Source: JALONH01 sp046329235 | Lineage (GTDB): Bacteria; Bacteroidota; Bacteroidia; Cytophagales; Cytophagaceae | NCBI GenBank assembly: GCA_046329235.1 | Contig: JAXLVA010000001.1 | Coordinates: forward strand, 2,604,001 to 2,668,000 | Reading direction: 5' to 3' | Length of the DNA: 64,000 bases | In this document: positions 50,330 through 59,918 of the stretch, piece by piece | Layout: the number at the start of each line of letters is the position of its first letter | Position numbering within the stretch: position 1 is the first letter of the stretch | Program-made: the position numbers and the translations under genes | The notes under the pieces: generated by a model | Seen by the model: only the letters and a program-made list of their open reading frames with translations | Told to the model about the DNA's origin: nothing | Database searches by the model: none

Positions 50330-52426
50330 ATGACTACTACGGAGTACCTGCAAACCAAAATAGAATTTTTAAAAGGCATAGGGCCTGCGCGTGCAGAGTT
50401 ACTCCAAAAGGAATTGCAGATTTTCACTTTTGACGATTTACTCCAGTATTATCCTTTCCGTCACGAAGACCGCAGTAAGTTTTATAACATCTCCGAAATC
50501 CACGAAGAACTTCCTTACATACAAGTAAAAGGTGTCATAAAAAATCTTCAAGTGATAGGTGTGGGTGGAAAAAAACGATTAACCGCTACACTTCAGGACG
50601 ACACAGGTGTTGTAGAGCTTGTTTGGTTTCAAGGAATCAAATGGGTGACGGAGTCTGTAAAGTCAGGTGTTACGTATGTGGTGTTTGGCAAGCCGAATGT
50701 GTTTGGTAGAAAACTTAACATAGCACATCCGGAGATAGAAGTCTATACTGAGTCGGCAGAGAATAAAGGTTTACACCCCGTTTATTCCATCACGGAGAAG
50801 TTAAAGAATAAACAAATGGATTCGCGTGCCATCGCACGCTTAACGGAAAAGCTGGTAGCACAATGTTACGAGCACATTCCGGAGAACTTACCTAAAAATT
50901 TATTAGAAGATTATAAACTCGTTTCTCGCGCAGAAGCGATTAAAAATATTCATTACCCTTCCTCTGTTCAAGAATTAGAAAAAGCCAAAGCACGACTCAA
51001 ATTTGAAGAGTTGTTTTACCTTCAGTTAAAAATGCTTCGTCAGAAGGGATTAAGGAAAAGTCAGTTTCAAGGTTTTATTTTCAAAGAGATTCCAAGCTTC
51101 GTTGACTTTTATAACAACCATTTGCCATTCCCTTTAACCGAAGCACAGAAACGTGTACTACGTGAAATACGAAAAGACGTAAGTACGGGCAAGCAGATGA
51201 ATCGCTTACTACAAGGTGATGTAGGTTCAGGCAAAACCATTGTAGGTTTTCTAACGATGTTGATGGCAATTGACAACGGACTACAAGCTTGTTTAATGGC
51301 ACCCACTGAAATCCTTGCCGATCAGCATTATCAAGGACTTAAAGAGTTTGCAGAAAAAATCAATTTACCCATTGCCAAGCTTACCGGCTCTACCAAGAAA
51401 AAAGAACGTACCGAAATACATGAACGCTTACGAGACGGTTCACTTAAAATATTAATAGGCACACATGCTTTGCTAGAAGATGAAGTGCAATTCAACCATT
51501 TAGGTATTTGTATTATTGATGAGCAGCACCGTTTTGGTGTGGCACAGCGTGCACGCTTATGGAAGAAGAATAAAGATATTCCTCCTCATGTATTAGTGAT
51601 GACAGCTACACCAATTCCACGAACGTTAGCCATGACGCTTTATGGCGACTTAGATGTATCCGTCATTGATGAATTGCCGGCCGGAAGAAAACCTATTTCT
51701 ACCATTCACAAATACGATTCGCACCGATTGGAAGTATTTGGTTTTATCAAAAAACAAATTGATGCCGGTCGTCAAATCTACATCGTCTATCCGCTCATAG
51801 AAGAAAGTGAAAAGTTGGATCTAAAAGATTTGATGGATGGTTATGAAAGTATTGTACGCGCTTTTCCGGATGTACCTGTAAGTATGGTGCATGGGCGTAT
51901 GAAGCCGGAGGATAAAGATTACGAGATGCAACGCTTTGTCAAAGCCGAAACTAAAATCATGGTAGCTACTACTGTGATTGAGGTAGGTGTAAACGTACCT
52001 AATGCATCCGTCATGGTCATTGAAAATGCAGAACGTTTTGGTTTGTCTCAATTACATCAGTTGCGTGGTCGTGTAGGTCGTGGTGCAGAACAGTCGTACT
52101 GCGTATTAATGACCGATTATAAAATCTCGAAGGATAGTAAAACACGTATCGAAACTATGGTGCGCACAAATAATGGTTTTGAAATTGCGGATGTAGATTT
52201 AAGATTGAGAGGACCCGGTGACTTAGCCGGCACACAACAAAGTGGTGTATTAGATTTAAAGCTAGCCGATTTAGCTCAAGATAGTACCACAGTTCAACTA
52301 AGCCGACAAGCAGCCATTGAAATATTAAAAGAAGACCCGGAATTACAATTACCCGCACATGCAGGAATTCGCCAATACATTATTCAAAAAAGAAAAACGA
52401 ATATGGATTGGGGAAGGATTAGTTAA
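50330..52426 (+). CDS. recG: ATP-dependent DNA helicase RecG
   Basis: A 698-residue RecG that reverses stalled forks and processes recombination intermediates. The N-terminal wedge/OB domain covers about 10-200. The helicase has RLLQGDVGSGKTIVGFL (Walker A, about 297), IIDEQHRFGV, MTATPIPRTLAMT, ATTVIEVGVNVPNAS and QLRGRVGRGAEQS. It follows gldD by 14 bp and probably shares its transcript. Confidence 0.96.
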   Translation: MTTTEYLQTKIEFLKGIGPARAELLQKELQIFTFDDLLQYYPFRHEDRSKFYNISEIHEELPYIQVKGVIKNLQVIGVGGKKRLTATLQDDTGVVELVWFQGIKWVTESVKSGVTYVVFGKPNVFGRKLNIAHPEIEVYTESAENKGLHPVYSITEKLKNKQMDSRAIARLTEKLVAQCYEHIPENLPKNLLEDYKLVSRAEAIKNIHYPSSVQELEKAKARLKFEELFYLQLKMLRQKGLRKSQFQGFIFKEIPSFVDFYNNHLPFPLTEAQKRVLREIRKDVSTGKQMNRLLQGDVGSGKTIVGFLTMLMAIDNGLQACLMAPTEILADQHYQGLKEFAEKINLPIAKLTGSTKKKERTEIHERLRDGSLKILIGTHALLEDEVQFNHLGICIIDEQHRFGVAQRARLWKKNKDIPPHVLVMTATPIPRTLAMTLYGDLDVSVIDELPAGRKPISTIHKYDSHRLEVFGFIKKQIDAGRQIYIVYPLIEESEKLDLKDLMDGYESIVRAFPDVPVSMVHGRMKPEDKDYEMQRFVKAETKIMVATTVIEVGVNVPNASVMVIENAERFGLSQLHQLRGRVGRGAEQSYCVLMTDYKISKDSKTRIETMVRTNNGFEIADVDLRLRGPGDLAGTQQSGVLDLKLADLAQDSTTVQLSRQAAIEILKEDPELQLPAHAGIRQYIIQKRKTNMDWGRIS

Positions 52427-52435
52427 GCTCTTAAT

Positions 52436-53299
52436 TTATACACATAAAATATTATACTGATATAAAGTATGTATATCAGTGACTTTTTCTAAAGGAACAA
52501 GCCCGGATTTAATCTCTACATATATTTGATAACCCCAACTTTTTAATAATTGAATTACTTCTTCGGCCGAGGAACCATGTTTTCTAAACCATTCATCCGT
52601 TATTTCAATATAAAGTTTTGGCTTTTCTCTCAATATAGTGGCTTGAGCTCCTTTTAATACAAAAGGTTCAAATCCTTCCACATCAATTTTTATAAAGCTT
52701 ATGTTTTCTATTTTATTTTCTTCAACAAAACTATCTAACGTTTTAATCTGTACAGGAACAGAATTATTTTCTGCCTTCGCATGAATTTGTCCGCCGCCGG
52801 AATTATTATCAGTAAACACAATTGATGCTTCACCATTTTCACTTCCTAACGCCAACGGATGAATGGAAACAAACGATTGTAATGGCGGGTTTAATTGTAA
52901 GTTGTTTTGAAACCTTTTATATATGTAAGGATTGGGTTCAAATGCATGAATGGTGGTATTGATTTTTTTGTCACTTAGTTTCTTTGCCAATTGCAACGAA
53001 AAGGCACCAATGTTTGCCCCTACATCCATAACAGAACTTCCTTCGGTAATAAATTCTGTTGCTTTTTGCCAAGAGATGTCAGGTTTATCAGCAAACACAT
53101 GCCACTGCATATAATCTGTTAATTGTAAAGTGAAGTTCACTCCATTTCTTTTTACAGTCATTTCCTGATTCGGCTTATATTCTGAAGGCAAAGGCATAAG
53201 TTTATACAAAACCGGAATGTACTTTTGTGCCTTTACAATAATTTCCTCCGCTTTGAAAAATAAAGTGAATTTATGAGCTAAAGATGTGAGTGCTTTCAT
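52436..53299 (-). CDS. FkbM family methyltransferase
   Basis: A 287-residue SAM-dependent methyltransferase. SAM-binding motif I is VMDVGANIGAFSLQLAKKL, followed by ITFIKIDVEGFEPFVLKG, characteristic of FkbM. FkbM enzymes O-methylate sugars or polyketides; a surface glycan target would be usual in Bacteroidota, but nothing adjacent proves it. It is convergent with recG, 9 bp away. Confidence 0.88.
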   Translation of the reverse strand: MKALTSLAHKFTLFFKAEEIIVKAQKYIPVLYKLMPLPSEYKPNQEMTVKRNGVNFTLQLTDYMQWHVFADKPDISWQKATEFITEGSSVMDVGANIGAFSLQLAKKLSDKKINTTIHAFEPNPYIYKRFQNNLQLNPPLQSFVSIHPLALGSENGEASIVFTDNNSGGGQIHAKAENNSVPVQIKTLDSFVEENKIENISFIKIDVEGFEPFVLKGAQATILREKPKLYIEITDEWFRKHGSSAEEVIQLLKSWGYQIYVEIKSGLVPLEKVTDIHTLYQYNILCV

Positions 53300-53450
53300 T
53301 TGTTATTAAACACATTTAATATCCTAAAAATATAAAAATAAACTTAAACCAGTCAATAGCTAGTGAAAGCAGTGTTGAAAAAATAAAATAGTCTAAAACT
53401 CTACTGTTGTTGCATTGCCTATTTTTTGAAAGCGGTATTTGGTCAATAAC

Positions 53451-53783
53451 TTATATTGACTCTACTCTTTTAACCGAATCCAATTTAGATAAAGTCAATC
53501 GAACAATACTTTTTCCTATTGCCTTTAAATCATGTGGCACTCCCCCGTCTAGACTAATAATATCTCCTTTTACCAATTCGTGAACAGTTCCCGCTACACC
53601 AAAATGAATAGAGCCTTCCACTATTTCAACTGTAATAGGAAAAGGAGTTTGATGCTCTTTCATCACTTGTCCTTCTAAAAAAGCAATTCGAATTTCTTTG
53701 GAGAAAGAAGTTTCCATTAATAAAGTAATGGCAGGTTTTGCTTCATTAAATTCACAGTTAGCAAGTATTGAATTTTTCAGCAT
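53451..53783 (-). CDS. Cupin domain protein
   Basis: A 110-residue single cupin barrel. The conserved core reads EHQTPFPITVEIVEGSIHF and then GVPHDLKAIGKSIVRL, providing possible metal ligands His, Glu and His, though spacing is not strict. It ends a short operon with a truncated hemoglobin and a lipoprotein; an oxidative- or NO-stress role is suggested by context only. The enzyme activity, if any, is unknown. Confidence 0.8.
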   Translation of the reverse strand: MLKNSILANCEFNEAKPAITLLMETSFSKEIRIAFLEGQVMKEHQTPFPITVEIVEGSIHFGVAGTVHELVKGDIISLDGGVPHDLKAIGKSIVRLTLSKLDSVKRVESI

Positions 53784-53784
53784 A

Positions 53785-54168
53785 CTATTGTTGTTGGTTT
53801 AAGAAGGCTAATTTACTTTGAAATACATGAGCAATAGAACGCGCACGTAGTTTGGTCTGCTCGGTTACTTCTCCTTGAAACAAATCGTCTAGTGTAGCTT
53901 CAAACAACAGTACCCAACGGTCAAAATGAGTAGCATCAACAGGCAATCCTACGTGTGCGTCAAAAGGTGCGCCTTTGTAAGATTGCGCACCAAAGATTAA
54001 TGTATTCCAAAAACGATACATTTTAGGCAAGTGCGCTTGCCAATCTACTTGAGCTACATTGTTAAAGATATTAGATAATAAATCATCCTTATTGACACGG
54101 TCGTAAAAGGTGTCCACCATCAAAACAATATCTGCTTCGGATTGTATATCGTGTTTATCTGTGCTCAT
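53785..54168 (-). CDS. Group III truncated hemoglobin
   Basis: A 127-residue truncated globin of group III type: VDTFYDRVNKDDLLSNIF, YRFWNTLIFG, and the proximal-side LPVDATHFDRWVLLFEAT. The length and WNTLIF block are typical of the group. It would bind O2, NO or peroxide in the cytoplasm. The start overlaps by 14 nt the preceding lipoprotein gene and the cupin gene follows by 1 bp, so it is central in a three-gene operon. Confidence 0.92.
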   Translation of the reverse strand: MSTDKHDIQSEADIVLMVDTFYDRVNKDDLLSNIFNNVAQVDWQAHLPKMYRFWNTLIFGAQSYKGAPFDAHVGLPVDATHFDRWVLLFEATLDDLFQGEVTEQTKLRARSIAHVFQSKLAFLNQQQ

Positions 54169-54901
54169 ATCTCAATGTTTTAATTTGATGATGTTTTGTC
54201 TTATAAAGTTTTTCTAAATCATGACCTCGCTCAATGTATAACTCTACCGATTCCGGATTATTGTTATCCCAAAATAGTAAAAGATATTCATTAGTAGACT
54301 CTCCCACCCATCTACGTTCGCCGGTGTGATAGCTTTTTTTGTTGAATACAGTGTCATTAACAATAATACTGCTATCGGAAAGCTGAATCACGTTTGATTG
54401 ATTCACAAACGTTCCACTTATTTCAAGTACATCTTCCTTGTCATTTTGATTACGACTATAAACATTCCAACCATGATCTTTGGTGGTGTTTAATTCCGGC
54501 AACGCAAAATGTTCCGCTTCCTCTAATCCTTGATCAGCACATTTGTGTTTATATAAAAGCACGGCTGTGTCGGCTTGATTTTTAATAAACAACACATACA
54601 CTACACCTTTTTCATCTATTCCAACCCATTTACCGGTAGCGCTTTCATAGGATAGCTTACGCATAGTATAATCCGTTTCATACACATTCCCCTCCATTGA
54701 ATAGCGGATACTATCCTCGTAAAAAGTATGTGTAGAATTTTGCTTTCCACCCATAAGATTAAAATCCCAATGATAATCGCCCGTTAGGTTTAATTTATCT
54801 TGCGGCTGTGGTGAACTCCATTCTTGCGCTTGTGTCAACGTAGTGTTTGTTGAACAAGCTGTTATTGTTAAAAATGCGAATAAATAAACGATCAATTTCA
54901 T
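54155..54901 (-). CDS. Lipoprotein of unknown function
   Basis: A 248-residue protein with a lipobox (FLTITAC) and a beta-rich body: LNLTGDYHWDFNLMGGKQNS and RMWVGI-type strands. Weak resemblance to NlpE-like copper-response or lipocalin-like proteins is possible, but the C-x-x-C of NlpE is not clear, so no assignment is made. First gene of the operon with the truncated hemoglobin and the cupin. Confidence 0.7.
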   Translation of the reverse strand: MKLIVYLFAFLTITACSTNTTLTQAQEWSSPQPQDKLNLTGDYHWDFNLMGGKQNSTHTFYEDSIRYSMEGNVYETDYTMRKLSYESATGKWVGIDEKGVVYVLFIKNQADTAVLLYKHKCADQGLEEAEHFALPELNTTKDHGWNVYSRNQNDKEDVLEISGTFVNQSNVIQLSDSSIIVNDTVFNKKSYHTGERRWVGESTNEYLLLFWDNNNPESVELYIERGHDLEKLYKTKHHQIKTLRYEHR

Positions 54902-54999
54902 AAGTCTTCCCTCTTATGGACACATAAATATAAACTGATTGAATAGTTTTTATGATGACAATTGATTAAAAAATAAATGATATTGGTCACTTAGATAAA

Positions 55000-55800
55000 T
55001 TATGGTATTTCATTTAATATGATATACGCACACAATTTATTGTTATGAGATATCATTATTACTTTCGACCCAAAAGAGTTTTTTGCCATCGGAAGTCTAT
55101 CAGGGCTAAAATAAGAGTCGTCCAAATATCCTTCAATCATCAACAAATCAACCGGAAAATGCCAATAGTAATAATCAAATAACTTGTCCGATTTTTTATC
55201 ATCAATTATAGGGTATAAATCTAACGCCTCTTCAATGGGCATACCCAAAAAAATCCCGTACTTAGAAGTAAAATTAGAATCGTTTTCTATTTTTAAAAAC
55301 TTATCTGAGACAAGATTGCTTTTTGCTTTCAACTTTTGATCGTATGTCAATAAATCAAAAGAATTATTGGGGCTTGGATTATAAAACATCTCAATATACT
55401 TCCATATTGAGTCCGAAATAATTTCTTTGGTGTAAAGAAGTTGAGTAGGCAAATACCCATCCGTATATGTGGCTACATATAAATAATGATTGTTAGTTGG
55501 GTTTGAAAAAAAACAACCATCTGAAATATAGTATTGTTCACTTGTTTGAAACTGAAAACTTTTATGTTTTTTTATGGAGTTTTTTAAATTATTAAATTCA
55601 TCCACCTCAATGAATAACGTATCTGATAAATCAATGTCTTCTATAATAGCCACGCTGTCTGAATCAATAGAATCAATTTGACTCAATGAAAAAGTTGTTA
55701 ATGTATCATTGATGGTTTCCACTTTGTCTATTTGGTCTTGACAAGAATTTGTCAAAAGAGACAGCGCTAAAAACAAAATCGGTTGTTTAAAAAGATTCAT
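55000..55800 (-). CDS. Lipoprotein of unknown function
   Basis: A 266-residue protein with a signal peptide and lipobox (LLTNSC). It has low-complexity Asp/Ser-rich stretches after the lipid anchor and beta/alpha elements further on. I recognise no domain. It is A/T-rich. It lies 20 bp downstream of the DoxX-like gene and probably shares its transcript. Confidence 0.7.
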   Translation of the reverse strand: MNLFKQPILFLALSLLTNSCQDQIDKVETINDTLTTFSLSQIDSIDSDSVAIIEDIDLSDTLFIEVDEFNNLKNSIKKHKSFQFQTSEQYYISDGCFFSNPTNNHYLYVATYTDGYLPTQLLYTKEIISDSIWKYIEMFYNPSPNNSFDLLTYDQKLKAKSNLVSDKFLKIENDSNFTSKYGIFLGMPIEEALDLYPIIDDKKSDKLFDYYYWHFPVDLLMIEGYLDDSYFSPDRLPMAKNSFGSKVIMISHNNKLCAYIILNEIP

Positions 55801-55820
55801 ACAATGAATATAATATAAAT

Positions 55821-56225
55821 CTAGTCCATTTTAAACACAGAATAAAGATTGTAAATACACAACACCATAAACATTCCCGGAATAAACGGAGGTTTTATTT
55901 TCAAAGGTAATACATTTGCCGGAACCTCCGGATGGAGATGCACATAAATAGCCGTTGACATCATGACTATTACACTAAACGAAGTGAGTTGTAATAACGT
56001 TTTCCAAACAGTGGTCGATAAGGAAGCTGTATTGAGTATTACATACATCATCATAGCACCTACGGTTATCTCTCCAATAATTCCCAACCAATACGAAGAA
56101 TTTCCCAAGCCACTATACATAACTTGTGCTGCATACCAAGACTTGAAAGGATCAATAAATTTTAAAATTCCAAAAAGGAACATCGACGCTCCGATAAATA
56201 CAGAAATAGCTTTTACTTGTTTCAT
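55821..56225 (-). CDS. DoxX-like small membrane protein
   Basis: A 134-residue protein with four membrane segments (about 5-25, 45-65, 77-95 and 108-128). The GILKFIDPFKSWYAAQV loop after the first helix resembles DoxX/DoxD-family quinone-oxidoreductase-like proteins. Function is unknown. It sits in a leftward group with the lipoprotein at 55000. Confidence 0.75.
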   Translation of the reverse strand: MKQVKAISVFIGASMFLFGILKFIDPFKSWYAAQVMYSGLGNSSYWLGIIGEITVGAMMMYVILNTASLSTTVWKTLLQLTSFSVIVMMSTAIYVHLHPEVPANVLPLKIKPPFIPGMFMVLCIYNLYSVFKMD

Positions 56226-56291
56226 GAATTAAAAGTTAAAATTAAACGGCGAATTCATGACAAAATATATTCTCAAAAAGTTTCTTTTTAT

Positions 56292-57251
56292 TTACATACC
56301 AAATACCAACTTTCTTAAGACAATTATTTTTGATAGATAAATATATAATACAAAAAAGATTAGTTCAGAGATAAGGGCTAACGAATAATAAAACCATTCT
56401 GATTCTACACCTACTGTTTTTTTGACAATCAATATCGGAATCATATGCCATAAATATATAGCCAATGAATTTAAACCTACCCATTGTATTCCTTTGCTTT
56501 CCGGCATGATACTATTTGTACATATTTTAATTACAAGTAAAAGAAGTAGTGAATTAAATCCCATGAAAACCAAAACAGAAAGAGCGTTGTTAGGGTAATA
56601 AAACAATGCTACTGTGAATATGAACAACAGTGTAGGAAATAAATAATCTTTCCAATTGGGGCTATCCCATTGTTTATCTCTAAAAATATTACCTAATATA
56701 AAAAAGAAATAAAATTGAGGCCTAAACACATCGATTAGTATTTTCATTATTAGGCTGCTAGATGACGCCTCTTGATATAAAGTTGGGTATTGTAATATTG
56801 TTTTTGTGATTAGCGTAAATAATAAAGCAATTATCAAAATAAACATATTGCTTATGTGCAGTTTATGCAACAGCCAAGTAATTACTATCCATCCAAGATA
56901 AGCCGGAATAAACCACAGATGAAAAAATGGATAAATGATAGTTTGTACGAATCCGGTTAAGGATAATTTATCCACAGAATGAGTATTGAAAAAATAATAA
57001 GTCGCCACAGCAATGAACCAAGGGATAATCACCCTATACTTATATTTTTGAAAAATACCTATAATAGAAAGTTTTTGAATGGATTCGATATTAAATAGAA
57101 ATCCACTAATCCCTACAAATAAAGGCATGTGAAAGCTATAGATAATTGTTCTTCCTAAGGATTCATTCATTTGACCAAGTAACACATGCCCTAAGATTAC
57201 AAGCAGAACTAGTACGCCTTTAAAAAAATCAATGCTGTTCAATTTTGTCAT
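56292..57251 (-). CDS. Acyltransferase family 3 (OafA/NodX-like) membrane protein
   Basis: A 319-residue polytopic enzyme with about ten membrane segments. The start NSIDFFKGVLVLLVILGHVL carries the conserved Arg/Lys-free but His-containing first helix of acyltransferase family 3, with the catalytic His in LGHVL, and YSFHMPLFVGISGFLF following. These enzymes O-acetylate sugars or lipids, commonly polysaccharides. The substrate is unknown. It lies 13 bp downstream of the diadenylate-cyclase-like ORF on the same strand. Confidence 0.88.
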   Translation of the reverse strand: MTKLNSIDFFKGVLVLLVILGHVLLGQMNESLGRTIIYSFHMPLFVGISGFLFNIESIQKLSIIGIFQKYKYRVIIPWFIAVATYYFFNTHSVDKLSLTGFVQTIIYPFFHLWFIPAYLGWIVITWLLHKLHISNMFILIIALLFTLITKTILQYPTLYQEASSSSLIMKILIDVFRPQFYFFFILGNIFRDKQWDSPNWKDYLFPTLLFIFTVALFYYPNNALSVLVFMGFNSLLLLLVIKICTNSIMPESKGIQWVGLNSLAIYLWHMIPILIVKKTVGVESEWFYYSLALISELIFFVLYIYLSKIIVLRKLVFGM

Positions 57252-57264
57252 TCTCTAAATTTAA

Positions 57265-57645
57265 TTAAAACTTGATTAACTTTTCTCCATTTTTAAAAAT
57301 AGAAATGGGGCCATCTTCAGAAACAACTATACCCAAACATTTAAACTCTTTGGTAAAATTAGCAATTGAGTTATGCCTTGCACCTCCACTTATTCCTATA
57401 GCAGTTTGGCCAATAGGAAGTATAGAGCTTATGTGTGTAGGCATTAATTGTTGATTAAAAAATACAGCTCCATCCGGTGATACTAGGCTATCCAAGAGAG
57501 GAATATCATTCGATAAATTATTTTTATCCAAAAACACATCTTCTTCTAGCGTAATTTTAACCGCTTTAACCAATTTCTTTTCGTTCCTTTTGTTTATATC
57601 GTAAAAAATTAAACTGGTACCATGTTTCTTCTGACTTAAACTCAT
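57265..57645 (-). CDS. Diadenylate-cyclase (DAC)-like domain, 3' part of a split frame
   Basis: A 126-residue ORF matching the DisA/CdaA nucleotide-binding fold: KKHGTSLIFYD, the DGA motif in SPDGAVFF (58-60), SGGARHNSIANF in place of the usual RHR, and LGIVVSEDGPISIFKNG. This is a nearly full DAC domain without its leading helix. In-frame translation upstream, LRIFSKWI, supplies that helix and joins the 358-residue ORF after one TAA. It may be translated alone from its ATG, but the more natural reading is one 493-residue sensor-cyclase interrupted by a stop. RHN instead of RHR may mean altered chemistry. Confidence 0.7.
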   Translation of the reverse strand: MSLSQKKHGTSLIFYDINKRNEKKLVKAVKITLEEDVFLDKNNLSNDIPLLDSLVSPDGAVFFNQQLMPTHISSILPIGQTAIGISGGARHNSIANFTKEFKCLGIVVSEDGPISIFKNGEKLIKF

Positions 57646-57669
57646 AATCCATTTAGAGAAAATTCGAAG

Positions 57670-58746
57670 TTATTCGTCATTTGCATCAGAGAAACTTTGC
57701 AGTGTTTTATAGATAAATTTTTTAAAAAAATTATTGTCCCTAATAAAAGGCTGGGTGCTCATGATTTGCAAAATGATCCTGTTTTGATCAGATCTCCCTT
57801 CTAGAAAATGAATTTTGCCATTACCTTGAATCGATAGAATAAGTGGTCTACTCTTGAATGTCTTTTCATCCCCAATAGGGTTGAAATATATTTTATTGAT
57901 GCGATCACGTGTAACAAATAAATGAGTCACTTTATCGTTGGTTACGTTAAAAAATATATTTTGTCCATTACTTAAATCTAAAAAGTTTTTCAACTGCCCA
58001 AAATCGCCAAAGTTAAATGGCTCATGGAAACGTACACAACGAACCGAATTGGGTTTAACTTCGTCAACATTATCATGAAAAATAAAACCGCAACAGATTT
58101 CTTTATTCTCTACTTTTTTAGTACTCAATTCATGTGCAAAATCAAATATGGTATTAACCAAATCTAAATCATAACGAATATTGTCTTGTGATGAAGTAAA
58201 CTCATCTGAATAATTTTCATCATGTGTATTAAATAGGTGATAAATATATTCTACAATAATGATTCTTCTGATATTATATAACCATATATCTCCTTTAGAA
58301 ATATAATTTGGATTGTTTTCAGATTCGCTTGTGCCCGACAAATCGTTTTGCACACTATCATAAAAATAACTTAAGTATTGCATCAATACCTTAAAGAATA
58401 TTTGGATGTGCCTGCTGTCTGTAGTAGCCGGAATATTGCTTACCGTGAATTCATAGAATTTATCTTGAAATAATTTTCTGGCAAAATAAAATTTAGTGTG
58501 TTCATTTTCGGATTCTAATAACCCGGAAAAGTATTCTGTAGTGGTTTCATTATGGGCATCTTTCTTTTGAAATTCCACTTTGATGTTTTCGTAATTAAAC
58601 ACCCCTTGAATGAACTTCGTGACTACATCTACAAACTTTTTTTCAATTCTTAATAATTCAATGGGCGCAAATTCAAATCCGTTTTCCAAAACGGATACTT
58701 TGGGATTAGTTCCTCTGCTTTTTCTTGAAGGAGATGATTTGTCCAT
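57670..58746 (-). CDS. Probable sensor part of a DAC-domain protein, ending in a premature stop
   Basis: A 358-residue soluble protein without a recognised domain. Mixed alpha/beta prediction, including LLRIEKKFVDVVTKFIQGVF, a helical middle, and FIFHDNVDEV and HLFVTRDRINKIYFNP strands. It ends at TAA (57670-57672), 24 bp before the DAC-like ORF, and the two are in the same frame. Families with large unassigned N-terminal sensor domains before a DAC domain are known, so this is the likely sensor half. A single C to T change (CAA to TAA) would explain the split. Confidence 0.7.
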   Translation of the reverse strand: MDKSSPSRKSRGTNPKVSVLENGFEFAPIELLRIEKKFVDVVTKFIQGVFNYENIKVEFQKKDAHNETTTEYFSGLLESENEHTKFYFARKLFQDKFYEFTVSNIPATTDSRHIQIFFKVLMQYLSYFYDSVQNDLSGTSESENNPNYISKGDIWLYNIRRIIIVEYIYHLFNTHDENYSDEFTSSQDNIRYDLDLVNTIFDFAHELSTKKVENKEICCGFIFHDNVDEVKPNSVRCVRFHEPFNFGDFGQLKNFLDLSNGQNIFFNVTNDKVTHLFVTRDRINKIYFNPIGDEKTFKSRPLILSIQGNGKIHFLEGRSDQNRIILQIMSTQPFIRDNNFFKKFIYKTLQSFSDANDE

Positions 58747-58911
58747 TTTAATTAAGTTTTATATAATTTAACTATCGTCATGATGAAAACCAAGACTTGG
58801 GCATAGGTAGTGTTTGAAATCATAAGTGTATAATTCTACTATTTTCGATTATGAAATCAACTCGTTTGATTAAATTGGAAATCAGATTGATATTCTTTTT
58901 TTTAAATAACG

Positions 58912-59841
58912 ATGAACAGAAGGAAATTTATTAATGCCATTGGGAAAACAAGTTTACTTGCTATAACGCCCGGATTATTACAATCTTGTTTTCACACAGA
59001 GTCTGAAAGCAAAAAGTTAAAGTTATCTCTGGCAGAATGGTCGTTACACGAATCATTATTCAATAAAAAAATATCTAATCTAGATTTTCCTAAAGTAGCT
59101 AGTGGATATGGTATTCATGCCGTAGAATACGTGAGTCAATTTTTTCAAGACAAAGCGAAAGACATTGCCTATCTCAAAGAATTAAAAAAGATTGCCGACA
59201 GCGAAGGGGTATACAATCATTTAATCATGGTGGATTTGGAGGGCTCTCTGGCTTCCAGTGATACTAAGGAAAGAACGGAGGCAGTGGAGAATCACTATAA
59301 ATGGGTGGATGCGGCGAAGGAGTTAGATTGTAAAAGTATTCGTGTAAATCTGCATGGAGAGTGTACTGAAGAGGAATGGTTGAAGAATTCAATTGATGGG
59401 CTAGGTAAACTAGCAGAATACGGAGCTAAAAATAAAATCAATGTGATTGTAGAAAACCACGGACAGTGGTCGAGTAAAGGATACTTAGTGGCAGAGGTGA
59501 TGAAACAAATCAACAGTCCTTATTGCGGCACACTTCCCGATTTTGGGAACTTCTGTGTTAAACGCCGCGATGGTGATTTATGGGTTAGTCCATGCATTGA
59601 AACGTATGATATGTATAAAGGTGTAGAAGAAATGTTGCCTTATGCTAAAGGCGTTAGTGCCAAAACTTTTGCTTTTGATGCTGAAGGCAACGAGAGCACG
59701 ATTGATTTTGCTAAAATGTTTTCGCTCATGAAAGCCTCCGGATTTGAAGGCTATGTAGGAGTTGAATATGAAGGTGGCAGTGTTTCGGAAGACGAAGGAA
59801 TTCGTAAGACAAAAGCGTTGATTGAAAAGTATGGGTATTAA
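58912..59841 (+). CDS. Tat-exported sugar phosphate isomerase/epimerase-like protein
   Basis: A 309-residue TIM-barrel protein of the xylose-isomerase-like (AP endonuclease 2) family. The N-terminus MNRRKFINAIGKTSLLAITP is a twin-arginine signal, and LLQSC after it suggests a Tat lipoprotein. The barrel has IRVNLHGECTEEEW, IVENHGQWSS, DFGNFCV and GVEYEGG, the family's metal-site strands. It would be an envelope protein. The substrate is unknown; tatC is also encoded in the window. Confidence 0.85.
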   Translation: MNRRKFINAIGKTSLLAITPGLLQSCFHTESESKKLKLSLAEWSLHESLFNKKISNLDFPKVASGYGIHAVEYVSQFFQDKAKDIAYLKELKKIADSEGVYNHLIMVDLEGSLASSDTKERTEAVENHYKWVDAAKELDCKSIRVNLHGECTEEEWLKNSIDGLGKLAEYGAKNKINVIVENHGQWSSKGYLVAEVMKQINSPYCGTLPDFGNFCVKRRDGDLWVSPCIETYDMYKGVEEMLPYAKGVSAKTFAFDAEGNESTIDFAKMFSLMKASGFEGYVGVEYEGGSVSEDEGIRKTKALIEKYGY

Positions 59842-59918
59842 TACTATATGATCTAGTCTACTATTTTTCAGTTTCGTTTATTTGCGTATTTTTAACCTTT
59901 ATTATATCAAACGATTGA

